Origin: Gammaproteobacteria bacterium
GTDB taxonomy: Bacteria > Pseudomonadota > Gammaproteobacteria > Pseudomonadales > PIVM01
Assembly (NCBI GenBank): GCA_003353945.1
Contig: PIVM01000008.1
Coordinates: forward strand, 1 to 64,000
Length of the DNA: 64,000 nt
Direction of reading: 5' to 3'
Every line of letters begins with the position of its first letter. Position 1 is the stretch's first letter. A program made the translations under genes and the position numbers. Of the stretch, positions 54,010 to 63,270 are shown in pieces. Below the pieces are notes generated by a model. It was not told the origin of the DNA, made no database searches, and saw only the letters and a program-made list of their open reading frames with translations.

Positions 54010-55398
54010 ATGCATAAAACCAGATTGTACATATTTATAAAACAGATTGCTAAAACCTTGTCGATAGCTCTGATGGTTTTCATCATGCCTGTCGTATTTG
54101 CGCCTTTATCTACGTCAATACTAAAACCGGACACAGGTTTATACGTCTGTCTTCCCACAGCTTTTGCTGAGGAAGACTTTGAAGAGGAAAAAACCCGCAA
54201 GACACCAGCACTAAGAAATTACGTTTACGAAAAACTGAGTGCCGCCCAGCAAGCGTCTGAAGCAGGCGATATAGCAGCAGCGGTTAAAATTCTTGATAAA
54301 CTGAAAGCACGCTCAGGCAAAAAAGCCTTAAACAGTTACGAGCTCGCTAACCTGTGGAATTTCTATGCTTTCATCTATTATTCCAAAGATCTGTACGAAA
54401 ACGCTATCGACGCTTACAAAAACGTATTGAAACAACCGGATATCCCTGAAGCAATGGAGGTAAATACCAAATACAGCCTGGCGCAGTTGTATTTTGTTAT
54501 TGAGGATTACAATAAAGCAATCGAAGCGTTGGAAAACTGGTTTAAAGTCGCGATCAATCCCAGCCCTGGCACCTATATTCTACTGGGACAAGCTTATATA
54601 CAAACCAAACAATACGACAAGGCGCTGATTAAAATAGAACAGGCCATAAAAGTTGCCCAATCACAGGGCAAACAAATAAAAGAAAATTGGTATGTATTAC
54701 TAAGGTACTTGTACAACGAGAAAAATGATAATCCCAAACAACTGGAGGTACTACAGATTCTGATCAAACAGTGGCCCAAAAAAGAATATTGGATTGGGCT
54801 CGCTGGCATGTATGGCGAGATGGATCAGGAAGACCTGCAATTACATGCAATGGAAACAGCTTACACGCAAGGCCTATTGAATCGCGAGAGCGAACTCGTT
54901 TCCTTGGCGCAAATGCTGGCTGCTAGCGGCGTACCCTATAAAGCCGCTAAAATCATGGATAAGGGGATTAAAGGCAAGATCATTGAGCCCACATCTCGCA
55001 ATACAGAACGACTCGGTGAGTTCTGGCGCAGAGCACAGGAAACTACCAAAGCACTACCCAAACTGGAAAAGGCCGCAGCCGGGGCTGAAAATGGTGAGCC
55101 TTATTTTCGCCTCGCCTATATCTACTATTCACTCGATCGTTTTGCAGACTGTGTTAATGCGGCGCAGCAGGCACTGAAAAAGGGAGGCCTGCGCCAACCC
55201 ATGGAGGCACAACTATTACTGGGGCAATCGTTGTTTTATGAAAAACAATACGACGACGCCCGAGATGTGTTTAAAGAAATCTTGGCAGATACAGATAAGA
55301 AAAATAGCCGAAGCCGAAAAACTGCCAATCAATGGCTGCGCTATATGGAACGAGAAATCATACGACTGGAAGAAATCGCGAAGTATCTGCAACCGTAA
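54010..55398 (+). CDS. Tetratricopeptide-repeat protein of the TonB operon
   Basis: 462 aa from the ATG at 54010; a TTG at 53995 is not needed. A signal/anchor segment (TLSIALMVFIMPVVFAPL) is followed by TPR-like repeats throughout: DLYENAIDAYKNVLKQPD, EDYNKAIEALENWFKVAI, KQYDKALIKIEQAIKVAQ, DRFADCVNAAQQALKKGG. Final gene of the DUF3450-ExbB-ExbB-ExbD-TonB operon, probably exported to the periplasm to contact the complex. No terminator was seen after it. Confidence 0.85.
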   Translation: MHKTRLYIFIKQIAKTLSIALMVFIMPVVFAPLSTSILKPDTGLYVCLPTAFAEEDFEEEKTRKTPALRNYVYEKLSAAQQASEAGDIAAAVKILDKLKARSGKKALNSYELANLWNFYAFIYYSKDLYENAIDAYKNVLKQPDIPEAMEVNTKYSLAQLYFVIEDYNKAIEALENWFKVAINPSPGTYILLGQAYIQTKQYDKALIKIEQAIKVAQSQGKQIKENWYVLLRYLYNEKNDNPKQLEVLQILIKQWPKKEYWIGLAGMYGEMDQEDLQLHAMETAYTQGLLNRESELVSLAQMLAASGVPYKAAKIMDKGIKGKIIEPTSRNTERLGEFWRRAQETTKALPKLEKAAAGAENGEPYFRLAYIYYSLDRFADCVNAAQQALKKGGLRQPMEAQLLLGQSLFYEKQYDDARDVFKEILADTDKKNSRSRKTANQWLRYMEREIIRLEEIAKYLQP

Positions 55399-55400
55399 CA

Positions 55401-55511
55401 TCACAGACCACCAAAGGATGTGTAGTAACACTTTTTCCTATACTTTGGCATTAACACTACGTGGTACTTACGATCCCACCTTGCATGTGCAAGACTTTTA
55501 TAATCTCCCAT
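55401..55511 (-). pseudogene. Remnant of an IS200/IS605-type transposase (N-terminus only)
   Basis: From ATG 55511 the frame reads MGDYKSLAHARWDRKYHVVL, then MPKYRKK and a short unrelated tail to a stop after 36 codons. This is the start of IS200-type Y1 transposases (the conserved SLxHxRW..KYHvVf.pKYRrK block). The HUH motif and catalytic Tyr, which lie further on, are missing. A hairpin CTTGCA-CA-TGCAAG overlaps the start. A decayed fragment, probably inactive. Confidence 0.75.
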
Positions 55512-55565
55512 TGGTACTGTCTTATGGCTGTGGAGGCTGCCAATTTCTGGATGATTATCAGGCTC

Positions 55566-55602
55566 TAAGGGCCTTGGAAAATTTATTTTTTCTGCGGCCC
55601 TA
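55566..55602. repeat. Short decayed copy of the dispersed MITE-like repeat
   Basis: TTTTTTCTGCGGCCCT (55586-55601) is identical to the right end of the 33681-33748 element. The left side, AGGGCCTTGGAAAA (from 55568), is a poor inverted match with almost no interior. It lies just beyond the IS200-type remnant. Confidence 0.5.
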
Positions 55603-55773
55603 AGGTTCACGTGCCTTTAGGTAGCACTTTTGCCTGGGACTTGGCCTGGGCGGCCTACGCTTTCGACTTAACGGGGATGGCGAAATTTGAAAATGATCAC
55701 TATGTTTAAAAATTAAATTCCGCCGTCCCGAATGGCATTTGGCTTGATAGATTTCCCTGCCCTCCAACAAAGG

Positions 55774-58503
55774 TTACAAGTTGACCCCTACGCCCTTGCC
55801 ACCCTTTTTATTCAGTACCTTTCTTACAATCTCGCTAAGCACCTGAAGCGGAAAAGGTTTCGTTAATAGAGCATCTACCCCCAATGTTCCGATCTCCTCT
55901 TTTGGATCCAAATCGCCATAACTCGTGATCAAAATGATTGCAATATCAGGGCGAATTATCTTTAGCTGCTCTGCTAATTGCTTTCCATTCATTTTCGGCA
56001 TCCCGTAATCCATCATCACAAGATCAAAATCGTGGGATTGGTCAGCAAACTGCGTCAATGCCTCTACACAATCAAAAAATGCAGTGACCTTATATCCTAA
56101 TTGTTCCAACATACTCTTGGCCAAATCGATAACCATTGGCTCATCGTCAATCAGCAATATTCTCTCTTTCCTTTCTGACAGTAGTTCAGTTTTCACCGCT
56201 GCTGGTTCCACTTCATTCTGTACAACGGGTAAATATACCTGTATTGTGCTTCCTTTTCCTAGCGCACTATCGACATCAATACGTCCTTCATGTTGTTCCA
56301 CAACCCCCTGCACCACTGATAATCCTAAGCCCGAACCCTGCCCAACATCTTTGGTTGAAAAAAACGGATCAAACATGTGATCTATAGTATTTTGAATCAT
56401 TCCACAACCCGTATCTTGCACACTCAGGCTGATGAAATTTCCTTGAAGTAATTTTCCATTTACGCCAATAAATTTGCAAAAGCCTTCCTTTCTCAAACGA
56501 ATTATTAATACTCCACCGGCTGGCATGGCTTGACCGGCATTAATACAGAGATTGAGGAGGACTTGTTGTAGTTCGTTAGGCAATCCAAGGATTGGAGGCA
56601 AACCCACTTCAACTTCCTTATTGATGGAAATATTAGAAGGAATTGTATTTTTAATTAATCTGATTGTGTCCTCTACCACACACTCCAGTTGTACTGACTC
56701 TCTCTTTGGTATGGAGCGACGCCCAAACGCAACCATTTGTAGGATTAAATCCTTTGCTATATTTCCTGCATTCTGTATCTGTTTTAGATCCGCCAAATCT
56801 GGATCACACTCAGATTTCTCACTCATGAGTAATTCCGTAAAACCGAGAATGGGAACAAGCAGGTTATTGAACTCATGAGCAATACCTCCTGTTAATACTC
56901 CAATGGCTTCCATTTTCTGCGCTTGACGGAGTTGTGCTTCCAATTGCTCGCGTCTGGAGATGTCCATCAAAATGCTCTGCATTCCAATGATATTTCCGTC
57001 GTCGTCCTGTATTGCGGTGGAATTATTAAGAACTGTAAGAATCTTCCCATCTTTGTCTTTTAACTTATGTTCATAATTGATCAGACTCTCACCTTGCAGC
57101 AACTGATTGTGCGCTGGCAATACAGCTTGGGGTTCTGCGTCAACATCAGGGATGCTCATTTTCATCAGTTCGTCTCTGGAATATCCCAGAAGATCCAATC
57201 CTGCCTGATTTGAATCAATAAAGTTTTTTTCCACATCATAAATATAAATAGCAGAAATAGAGTTTTCGAAAACACGCCTATATTTTATCTCACTGCTGCG
57301 TAGTAATTTTTCTTCATGCATGCGCTCAGTAATGTCCCGAATGGAACTGATATTGATTTTCATCCCCTGTAAGGTAAAATCGTTCGCGGCAATTTCTACA
57401 GGAAAAACCGTACCATCCTTTTTTTTGTGACATCTAATAGGAACATGGGTTTTGCCATTTAGCTTTATGGCGGCCTTCGTTTTTTCAGGTTCATCTGACA
57501 AATCAGTTGCTTTTAATTGAAGCAATTCTTCTTTACTATATCCATACATCTGAGCAGCAATTGCATTAGCATCAAGAATATCGGCGGATTCCTCATCGAC
57601 CATAAACAATGCGTCAGAGTCTAGTTCAAAAAGAGTTCTATATTTTTCTTCACTGATTTGCAAATCCTTTTCTGCTTGTTTACATTGTGTAATATCACGC
57701 ATGATGGTCGAGATTGAATCTATCGTGCCATCGGGGTTTTTGTGTACTAAAATCGCTTGAGAGACCGGTATTTCATGCCCGTCTTTATGCAGTAGCGCTG
57801 TCTCACCACACCACACTCCGTGTTGTATCGCGAAAGGTATTCCTTTCTCTAAAACGATTCTAGCAGCCCAGTCTGGGTGAGCTTGCTCTAGTTGCCTGCT
57901 TGAGTGAAGTTCATCGTAATCCATGCCTAATATATCAAGGGCTGCGCGATTGTGATAAATCGGCGTATTGTCTGAATCGACTATAGCAACAAAGTCAGGC
58001 GTTGCTTCAATAATAGCTATAAGTCTGAGTCGTTCCTTTTCTTCTTTTTTTAGTTCGGAAATATCCTCGTATATAGCTACAATCTTACCGTCTGGCAATT
58101 TATAAACGTAGTTCTCTCTCCATCCGCATATTCTATCATCTACATACTTGGTGACTGGATGGCGCTCGGGATTCCCCGTTCGCCAGACACGCTGAAACAC
58201 GTCGAAAAGTCCAAATTCCTTTACATGGGGGAATACTTCATGGATGCTTTTACCTATAATGACTTCCTTCTTGATATTGTCGATCTTTTCTCCCGCTTTG
58301 TTGAAGTCACTGAAGACAAACTCGTTACCATTATTCCTTGCCTCATAAACAGCCACCCCATTGCTCATTCCATCAAATAACGCTTTATAACTGATTTGAG
58401 CCACATTCAAGGCATCTTCAATCTCTTTTTGATTTTTCAGTTGTTGACGCAGTTTTTTCAACTCACTCATTAACTGCTCTTTTGTTTTGTTTTTTCCATC
58501 CAT
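55774..58503 (-). CDS. Hybrid sensor histidine kinase with four PAS domains
   Basis: 909 aa, no transmembrane segment, so cytoplasmic sensing. N-terminal coiled coil (5-35), four PAS/PAC units (about 37-152, 155-282, 283-400, 402-520), HisKA with His543 in GGIAHEFNNLL, ATPase domain with N655 (NLCINAGQAM), DTGCGM and GSGLGLSVV, and a receiver domain with Asp832 (MMDYGMP) and Lys882 (LLTKPF). No DNA-binding output or Hpt domain is fused, and no response regulator gene lies nearby, so its target is unknown. Flanked by the IS remnant and a 440-nt gap; less GC-rich than the operons around it, so possibly acquired. Confidence 0.92.
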   Translation of the reverse strand: MDGKNKTKEQLMSELKKLRQQLKNQKEIEDALNVAQISYKALFDGMSNGVAVYEARNNGNEFVFSDFNKAGEKIDNIKKEVIIGKSIHEVFPHVKEFGLFDVFQRVWRTGNPERHPVTKYVDDRICGWRENYVYKLPDGKIVAIYEDISELKKEEKERLRLIAIIEATPDFVAIVDSDNTPIYHNRAALDILGMDYDELHSSRQLEQAHPDWAARIVLEKGIPFAIQHGVWCGETALLHKDGHEIPVSQAILVHKNPDGTIDSISTIMRDITQCKQAEKDLQISEEKYRTLFELDSDALFMVDEESADILDANAIAAQMYGYSKEELLQLKATDLSDEPEKTKAAIKLNGKTHVPIRCHKKKDGTVFPVEIAANDFTLQGMKINISSIRDITERMHEEKLLRSSEIKYRRVFENSISAIYIYDVEKNFIDSNQAGLDLLGYSRDELMKMSIPDVDAEPQAVLPAHNQLLQGESLINYEHKLKDKDGKILTVLNNSTAIQDDDGNIIGMQSILMDISRREQLEAQLRQAQKMEAIGVLTGGIAHEFNNLLVPILGFTELLMSEKSECDPDLADLKQIQNAGNIAKDLILQMVAFGRRSIPKRESVQLECVVEDTIRLIKNTIPSNISINKEVEVGLPPILGLPNELQQVLLNLCINAGQAMPAGGVLIIRLRKEGFCKFIGVNGKLLQGNFISLSVQDTGCGMIQNTIDHMFDPFFSTKDVGQGSGLGLSVVQGVVEQHEGRIDVDSALGKGSTIQVYLPVVQNEVEPAAVKTELLSERKERILLIDDEPMVIDLAKSMLEQLGYKVTAFFDCVEALTQFADQSHDFDLVMMDYGMPKMNGKQLAEQLKIIRPDIAIILITSYGDLDPKEEIGTLGVDALLTKPFPLQVLSEIVRKVLNKKGGKGVGVNL

Positions 58504-58944
58504 AGCAAACGCTCAGCATTATTACTTTCATTAATCCCTGATACCCATTGACACTTTCATTACCGTCTACAGTTTCTTAAGCGGTCTTTAACTAAAATTT
58601 GGAGTATTGATTGATTAATCCTGATAACACCCGCTTTGAAACTGATTATAGAATATATTTTTAGACAATTCGCTCTTCCTTGCTGTCAGCGTGAGCACAA
58701 CAGATTAACTGTCTATGATTTGAATAATCCGCTTTAACCTTTAGAGCTATTATGCATAAGCTGTTACTCAATGGCTTATGTTTTTGAAGGCACAGTGGGA
58801 GTGATAGAGAAAATGGGCGCATCACTTCCTGTGATTAGCGTATTGCCTTATACAAGGCTTGCACTATTGCAAAAGGTAATATCAAATGGACTTAGGGGCG
58901 CGAAAAAGCACGATTTAATTTAGACATATTTTTCATTTTTATAC
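58504..58944. other. 441-nt gap between the hybrid kinase and selD
   Basis: Nothing firm. A plus-strand ATG frame at 58771-58923 encodes 50 residues (MAYVFEGTVGVIEKMGAS...) without a ribosome site or known domain, so it is not called as a gene. T-rich sequence after selD (minus strand, 58924-58944) could support termination, but no clear hairpin precedes it. Confidence 0.45.
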
Positions 58945-59973
58945 TCACACCCTCACGAGCACGGAATCATTTCTTTTCACCAGAGAACCTATCGGACTCA
59001 GATCCATCCCAAACTCTCGCACAATTCGTTCAAAATCTTCTGCATGCTGCGGTTCAACAGCGACCAGCAGACCACCGCTGGTTTGTGGATCACATAATAG
59101 CGACTGACTGCGCTGATCTAGGCTTGCCGCTTTATGGCCGTAACTGTCAAAATTGCGCAGAGCGCCACCTGGAATAGCACCTTGCGATAAATAGTGATCG
59201 ACATTATTGAGCAAGGGCAGTTGATTCAAATCCAGCTTGGCGGCAACACCACTTCCCTCACACAGTTCTAGCAGGTGACCCAGAAGACCAAAACCGGTGA
59301 CGTCCGTCATCGCTCGAACATAATCCAATGCCGACAATTTAGCACCAATCTTGTTCAGCGTCGTCATCTGATTGACAACCAGTGCCAAATCCTCTTCATT
59401 AATCAGTCCTTTTTTTTGTGCAGTACTGAGAATGCCGATGCCAATCGGTTTCGTAAGATATAACAGACAACCAACGGTTGCAGAGTTATTACGTTTGACT
59501 TTTTCACTCTCCACCATGCCGGTGACAGCAAGGCCGAAGATCGGCTCCGGCGCATCAATACTGTGACCGCCAGCCAAGGGGATACCTGCTTCAGCGCAGA
59601 TCTGCCGACCGCCGTTTATCACTTGTTGCGCCACCTCCGGCGCCAACACATTAATCGGCCAACCCAGAATAGCAATTGCCATCAGTGGCTGACCACCCAT
59701 GGCGTAAATATCACTAATCGCATTGGCAGCGGCAATACGACCAAAATCAAATGGATCATCAACAATGGGCATAAAAAAATCCGTTGTGCTTACCACAGCG
59801 CTGCCATTTCCCAAATCCATCACCGCTGCATCGTCCCTACTGTCATTGCCAACCAGCAAGTTAGGGAACGCTGGCAACTCCAAATCACTGTGCAAAATCT
59901 TATCTAACACGGCAGGTGAGATCTTGCAGCCACAACCCGCGCCATGGCTATATTGAGTCAATTTAATGGACAT
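58945..59973 (-). CDS. selD: Selenide, water dikinase
   Basis: 342 aa. [20 protein letters not shown] carries the catalytic Cys14 and Lys17; [19 protein letters not shown] and [14 protein letters not shown] are further SelD motifs. Residue 14 is Cys, not selenocysteine (the codon is an ordinary TGC). It makes selenophosphate from selenide and ATP. Last gene of a minus-strand operon with mnmH and an ABC transporter, 68 nt after the permease gene. Confidence 0.96.
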   Translation of the reverse strand: MSIKLTQYSHGAGCGCKISPAVLDKILHSDLELPAFPNLLVGNDSRDDAAVMDLGNGSAVVSTTDFFMPIVDDPFDFGRIAAANAISDIYAMGGQPLMAIAILGWPINVLAPEVAQQVINGGRQICAEAGIPLAGGHSIDAPEPIFGLAVTGMVESEKVKRNNSATVGCLLYLTKPIGIGILSTAQKKGLINEEDLALVVNQMTTLNKIGAKLSALDYVRAMTDVTGFGLLGHLLELCEGSGVAAKLDLNQLPLLNNVDHYLSQGAIPGGALRNFDSYGHKAASLDQRSQSLLCDPQTSGGLLVAVEPQHAEDFERIVREFGMDLSPIGSLVKRNDSVLVRV

Positions 59974-60041
59974 AATGCAGGCTCCTCTCTAATGGCCTTT
60001 ATTTTTTTCTATACGGTATTTATAAGAGTTAATTACATGAG

Positions 60042-61604
60042 TTAATAGCATGACAAAACAGATTCTGTTTTTTTGTGCAATCGACGCCGCAGCACCAGAG
60101 CCAGACGGTCGACAGCAATATTCAGCAGTGCTGCAAACGTAATCAACACCATGGCGCGATCGAAACGAAATTCGGCAAAACTGCTGTCAATATAAAATCC
60201 TAGTGTGTGGATGCCGAGAATACCGAGGATAGCGGATTCGCGCAGAATAATTTCCCAACGATACAAGAGATAACTGAGAAACTGCTGATAGACTCTGGGC
60301 AATACTTCAAAAAAATAGCGATTAATACCCCGCTCTGCATCAATACGTAAATTCAACACACTGCTATAGCGAGACATCAGATGGGCAATAATGGCGCCAT
60401 TATGAATCGATAAGGCCAGCAAGGCCGGTAGCCAGGACAATCCAAAAATCATTAATGCAACGAAGGCGAGCATTATTTCCGGCACCGAACGCAATACCAC
60501 CATGAAAATATGGCCAACGCCACGCCAAGGAAGCGAGACAAACAACACACTGGTGGCTGGAAACCAAAGTAATGCTAGCAAACCCGTCAGTGGTAAGGCC
60601 AGCAAACTTAACATCAGTGTATTGATTAACCCAGGCGATAACTGTGCGCTCCAGATCGGCACAAACCACTGCCAGAGCGCCAAGCCCGTGCTTGCTCCAA
60701 ATTGCTCAGAGTGACGTAAAGGCAGGGGAATAATATCTTCGGTGAAAAAACGTTGTAGCAATGTCTGATCTAGCGTCTGTATTTGGAAAGGTGCCAGCTG
60801 GAACGGTGCCAGCCAATACAACGCAAGCAAACTATAAATCGGCCACAGGGATGCTCGCATCCACAAGGGTATAGTAGCGATAAGCAGTACGAATACATAA
60901 AGCAACGCTGCCGCTTCGCTATACAAGCCCTGATTAAAAGCCGTTTCCAAATAAAACCCCAGTGTGGGCAGACCAATAAAACCCAGCACGGCACTGGAGC
61001 GTAATGCACATTCGAATCGATACAAGGTATAGCTCCTCAGCTGCGGCCATGCCTGACTGATTCTCACATAGCTCCAGCGTGACAGCAGATCACTGCCGGG
61101 CGCCAAGGCGTCATAAGCCCCGGTATCAACGCTCTCCAATAATTCCTTATAAACTCGGGCAAACATGCCGGCATAGGGAATCGCTATGGCCAAAATTGCG
61201 GTCAATGGCGTCAAGCCAAACAACTGCATCAGCAACAAACCCCAAAACAGTTCATGCACTGCGCGAATAGTAGCTGCAAAAAAGCGTACTGCTGTAAAGC
61301 GCATTAGCAGGGCCATAAAAAACCCAAAGCCTGCCGCCAAAACCAAGGCCAATAAGGCAAAGGCAACTGTCATGCACACGGCCTTAAGCAAATCACTCAC
61401 ACTGAGCAGGCCAGCCAGGGTTGGCGTCACCATGCCCCAGGCGATGTCTTCCAATACGCCACCGGCATCCATCACCGTAATATCCAGGTCGGCAAAGGGA
61501 ACTGTCAGTAGTGCAATCAAAAGAAATACTGCACTTAGGCGACGATAATCCCCAGCCTGGGTTAAGGTACCCGATACAAGACTGCCGCCGTTATTGTTTC
61601 TCAT
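60042..61604 (-). CDS. Fused PhnE-like ABC permease, probable selenium-oxyanion transporter
   Basis: 520 aa, about twice the usual PhnE length, made of two homologous permease halves. Each has several helices and an equivalent coupling region: SQAWPQLRSYTLYRFECALR with SSAVLGFIGLPTLGFYLE in the first, LPRVYQQFLSYLLYRWEIIL with ESAILGILGIHTLGFYID in the second. A single chain can thus form the whole membrane pore. It starts within the phnC-like stop (4-nt overlap). Its position between mnmH and selD suggests selenate or selenite import, as proposed for a PhnCDE-like group; phosphonate or phosphite remains possible. Confidence 0.85.
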   Translation of the reverse strand: MRNNNGGSLVSGTLTQAGDYRRLSAVFLLIALLTVPFADLDITVMDAGGVLEDIAWGMVTPTLAGLLSVSDLLKAVCMTVAFALLALVLAAGFGFFMALLMRFTAVRFFAATIRAVHELFWGLLLMQLFGLTPLTAILAIAIPYAGMFARVYKELLESVDTGAYDALAPGSDLLSRWSYVRISQAWPQLRSYTLYRFECALRSSAVLGFIGLPTLGFYLETAFNQGLYSEAAALLYVFVLLIATIPLWMRASLWPIYSLLALYWLAPFQLAPFQIQTLDQTLLQRFFTEDIIPLPLRHSEQFGASTGLALWQWFVPIWSAQLSPGLINTLMLSLLALPLTGLLALLWFPATSVLFVSLPWRGVGHIFMVVLRSVPEIMLAFVALMIFGLSWLPALLALSIHNGAIIAHLMSRYSSVLNLRIDAERGINRYFFEVLPRVYQQFLSYLLYRWEIILRESAILGILGIHTLGFYIDSSFAEFRFDRAMVLITFAALLNIAVDRLALVLRRRLHKKTESVLSCY

Positions 61605-62308
61605 GCGATTTGCTGCTGATTAACAAAGAGGGCTGAGAGTTTGTTTTGGCTGATACAGCTGGCGCGTTCATCCATCACAATACGCCCTTGTTTAAGACCG
61701 ATGATGCGATGACAGTATCGCCTTGCCAACTGCAGGTCATGCATGGCCAACACCACCGTCTGATGCTGCTTAACGATAAGAGACAGCAACTGATCAGCCT
61801 GAAACGGGTCAACCGAGGAAACCGGCTCATCCCCAATAAACACCTCTGCTTGCTGATAAAGCGCCCGTGCAATAGCGGTACGTTGCTGTTCTCCACCAGA
61901 AAGACTGGCAACGCCGGTATGCAATTTATGAGGCAAGCCCACTGTTTCGGACAAGGCACTGATGTCGGCCAGCTCTCGCCCCTGAGGTCGTATCAGGCTT
62001 AACAGATTGTAAATAAACCGATGCTGAGATAATCGTCCCATATAGATGTTATGAAACACTGACAGCTGCGGCACCAGGCCCAATTCCTGCGGACACCAGG
62101 CAACAGCATCATGCCGAGCTTTTACAGAACGTGTTGTCAGCGATTGGGACTGGCGCAACAAGCGTAACAATGTGGATTTTCCCGCCCCGGATTCGCCCAC
62201 AAGAGCGACACGCTCCCCCTTATGGATATCCAGCGTAATATCCGATAGTAGCTGCTGACCCTGTCGCTCTACACGCTGATCATGTAAACGAAAAAGTAGA
62301 TCTGCCAT
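61601..62308 (-). CDS. PhnC-like ABC transporter ATPase
   Basis: 235 aa. Walker A GESGAGKSTL, signature LSGGEQQRTAIARAL, Walker B VFIGDEPVSSVD and switch His (VVLAMHDLQLARRYC), all intact. It belongs to the PhnC-type ATPases that pair with PhnD/PhnE. It overlaps the permease gene by 4 nt and lies 14 nt after the binding-protein gene. Probably energises the selenium-oxyanion uptake inferred from its neighbours. Confidence 0.9.
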   Translation of the reverse strand: MADLLFRLHDQRVERQGQQLLSDITLDIHKGERVALVGESGAGKSTLLRLLRQSQSLTTRSVKARHDAVAWCPQELGLVPQLSVFHNIYMGRLSQHRFIYNLLSLIRPQGRELADISALSETVGLPHKLHTGVASLSGGEQQRTAIARALYQQAEVFIGDEPVSSVDPFQADQLLSLIVKQHQTVVLAMHDLQLARRYCHRIIGLKQGRIVMDERASCISQNKLSALFVNQQQIA

Positions 62309-62322
62309 TGCAACAGCCTTTG

Positions 62323-63213
62323 TTATTCCATCAATCCAATGGAACGAGCGACCTGCTCAATCGGCTTATAATCACTGTTTTGCGCGGGAATAAAGGCGCT
62401 GCGCGGAAAACTGGCGAGCAAATCCGGCGAACGCATGGATAGCAATGCGTGCTGCACGCGCTGACTGAAACCCGCGCCAAATTGTGCGTCAACATCGCCG
62501 CGAATAGTCCATTGATAATCCGGATAGCTCGGCGTTACCCAAATCACAAAAACTTTGTCTGTATCGACACGCGACTCGGCGACATTCTTTTCCCATACGG
62601 CATAATTGACTGCACCAAGCTGATAGGCGCCACTGGCCACCAGCTCGATGGTCTTTTGATGATCACCACTAAAACCCACACGGGAAAATAATTTATCCGG
62701 CGACTTATCAAACTGTTGGCGTAAAAAATATTCCGGCATTAAGCGGCCACTGGTCGAACCTTTTGAGCCAAACGTAAAACGCATACCTGCTATCGAATCC
62801 GGTAACTGACTTGCAGGTGTTAATCCACTGCCCTTGTTGGCTATAAAATACGTTTTAAACATTTTATCCTCCGCACCCTGCGCCAGCGCCCTGGCACCGA
62901 GAGAGAGGCGACGTGCCTGCACGCCGGAAAGCCCGCCAAACCAGGCCAGTTGCACCTGGTTATTTCGAAAGGCGGTGACGGCCGCCGTGTAGGATTTTAC
63001 CGGGATATAGTTGACGGGAATGTTTAATTGTTCAGACAGGTAAGTGGCAACTTTGCCAAATCGTTGTCGCAGGCGTGTTTCATCCTGATCGGGAATGGCG
63101 GTAAAAACCAGGGTTTGGGCATGAACCGTTAAAGAAAAACCGCTAAGAGCAGGCAACAACAAAAAACAAGTCAGGAAGGATGGGATCACCTTCCAGCAAT
63201 AAAAAGATTTCAT
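62323..63213 (-). CDS. PhnD-like periplasmic binding protein, probable selenium-oxyanion type
   Basis: 296 aa. Signal peptide ending near LTVHA. LVFTAIPDQDETRLRQRFGK, VKSYTAAVTAFRNNQVQLAW and FGGLSGVQARRL, then GSKGSTSGRLMPEYFLRQ, match the PhnD/putative selenate-binding (selD/mnmH-associated) group. It would deliver an oxyanion to the fused permease. The assignment to selenium rests on gene context, since PhnD-type sequences also bind phosphonates or phosphite. Confidence 0.82.
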   Translation of the reverse strand: MKSFYCWKVIPSFLTCFLLLPALSGFSLTVHAQTLVFTAIPDQDETRLRQRFGKVATYLSEQLNIPVNYIPVKSYTAAVTAFRNNQVQLAWFGGLSGVQARRLSLGARALAQGAEDKMFKTYFIANKGSGLTPASQLPDSIAGMRFTFGSKGSTSGRLMPEYFLRQQFDKSPDKLFSRVGFSGDHQKTIELVASGAYQLGAVNYAVWEKNVAESRVDTDKVFVIWVTPSYPDYQWTIRGDVDAQFGAGFSQRVQHALLSMRSPDLLASFPRSAFIPAQNSDYKPIEQVARSIGLME

Positions 63214-63270
63214 AAATTAACCTTTCCGTTCAATAGGGAAATAAAATTAACCAGGAAAAACTGTATTTGA

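Noticed and set aside
58771..58923. 50-codon ATG frame between the hybrid kinase and selD
   Set aside because: No ribosome site and no known domain; a chance frame cannot be excluded, so it is only mentioned in the intergenic entry.
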